DNA of 34,552 bases from an uncultured Alphaproteobacteria bacterium (GTDB lineage: Bacteria; Pseudomonadota; Alphaproteobacteria; Paracaedibacterales; CAITNM01). This document shows, one piece after another, positions 34,168 through 34,552 of the stretch. The stretch is taken from NCBI GenBank assembly GCA_903874955.1, contig CAIQTY010000018.1:1-34552 (forward strand), given 5' to 3'. The first letter of the stretch is position 1, and every line of letters starts with the position of its first letter. A program made the translations under genes and the position numbers. The notes below the pieces were generated by a model that saw nothing but the letters and a program-made list of their open reading frames with translations, had not been told where the DNA came from and ran no database searches.

Positions 34168-34552
34168 AAACTTGGCAGGATGGGATCCATACGCCCATGC
34201 TGAGCATCAGGATGCCCCCCCTTGTCACCCAAGGGAAGCGTTAGCGACGTAGGCGACCACACCCACATGAGATCCTAACGGCCTAATGGGCATCTCCCCC
34301 TTAGTCTCCCTCTGGCCCTTCCAGAGGGTCCAGTGAAACCTAGCAACATTACCCAGTGGATCCTAGGCTCAAGGCCTAGGAAAACTTGGCAGGATGGGAT
34401 CCATACGCCCATGCTGAGCATCAGGATGCCCCCCCCTTGTCACCCAAGGGAAGCGTTAGCGACGTAGGCGACCACACCCACATGAGATCCTAACGGCCTA
34501 ATGGGCATCTCCCCCTTAGTCTCCCTCTGGCCCTTCCAGAGGGTCCAGTGAA
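34134..34552. repeat. GC-rich tandem repeat, two units (second cut by window end)
   Basis: A unit from 34134 to 34347 (214 bases) is repeated from 34348 to the end. The copies look identical except for a C run: seven C after GGATG in the first and eight in the second. Each unit holds the TCAAG hairpin (34147-34167 and 34361-34381), CCTTG/CAAGG, and CCCTCTGG/CCAGAGGG (34308-34315 with 34321-34328). GC content is visibly higher than in the rest of the window. No gene is seen in it; more units may lie beyond the edge. Confidence 0.9.

Overview
The window is a low-GC stretch of bacterial chromosome. Its gene content points to an alphaproteobacterium, probably a reduced, host-associated one of the Holosporales/Rickettsiales type. 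Evidence for this: the alphaproteobacterial spc/alpha operon order with adk between secY and rpsM; an RpoA that begins M-I-E-R-N-W; a Usg-family protein; a short prolyl-tRNA synthetase without an editing insertion; a dusB (nifR3)-fis pair; a decayed PD-(D/E)XK transposase; dispersed palindromic repeats; and many secreted proteins of unknown function. The lineage is my inference, since no rRNA gene is present.

Layout. Positions 1-13503 hold one tightly packed + strand ribosomal block (S10, spc and alpha operons): the end of tuf, then rpsJ to rpsE, rpmD, rplO, secY, adk, rpsM, rpsK, rpoA and rplQ, closed by a clear intrinsic terminator. A frameshifted transposase remnant follows at 13621-13962. 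Next come metG, two small secreted unknowns with serine tracts (15534 and 16637), a usg gene preceded by a long hairpin, a ribonuclease D-like gene, kdsD (Kdo/LPS synthesis) and a dicarboxylate-type symporter. Copies of a hairpin-bearing repeat lie before rnd and after the symporter.

rpsT lies on the minus strand with a textbook promoter and terminator. Downstream of it three tandem paralogous genes (21337-25494) encode secreted proteins of a family I do not recognise. Each ends in a related terminator, and the first is broken by one base in a T run. They are the most distinctive content of the window.

The rest is housekeeping: trxB (-), rpmG followed by an HtrA-like protease (+), a minus-strand set of dusB, fis and rsmD downstream of a PAP2 phosphatase, proS (-), and ftsZ (+). 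The ftsZ upstream region carries candidate CtrA, DnaA and promoter motifs. The window ends in a GC-rich tandem repeat (214/215-bp unit) whose unit begins with the same TCAAG-loop hairpin seen in the other repeats.
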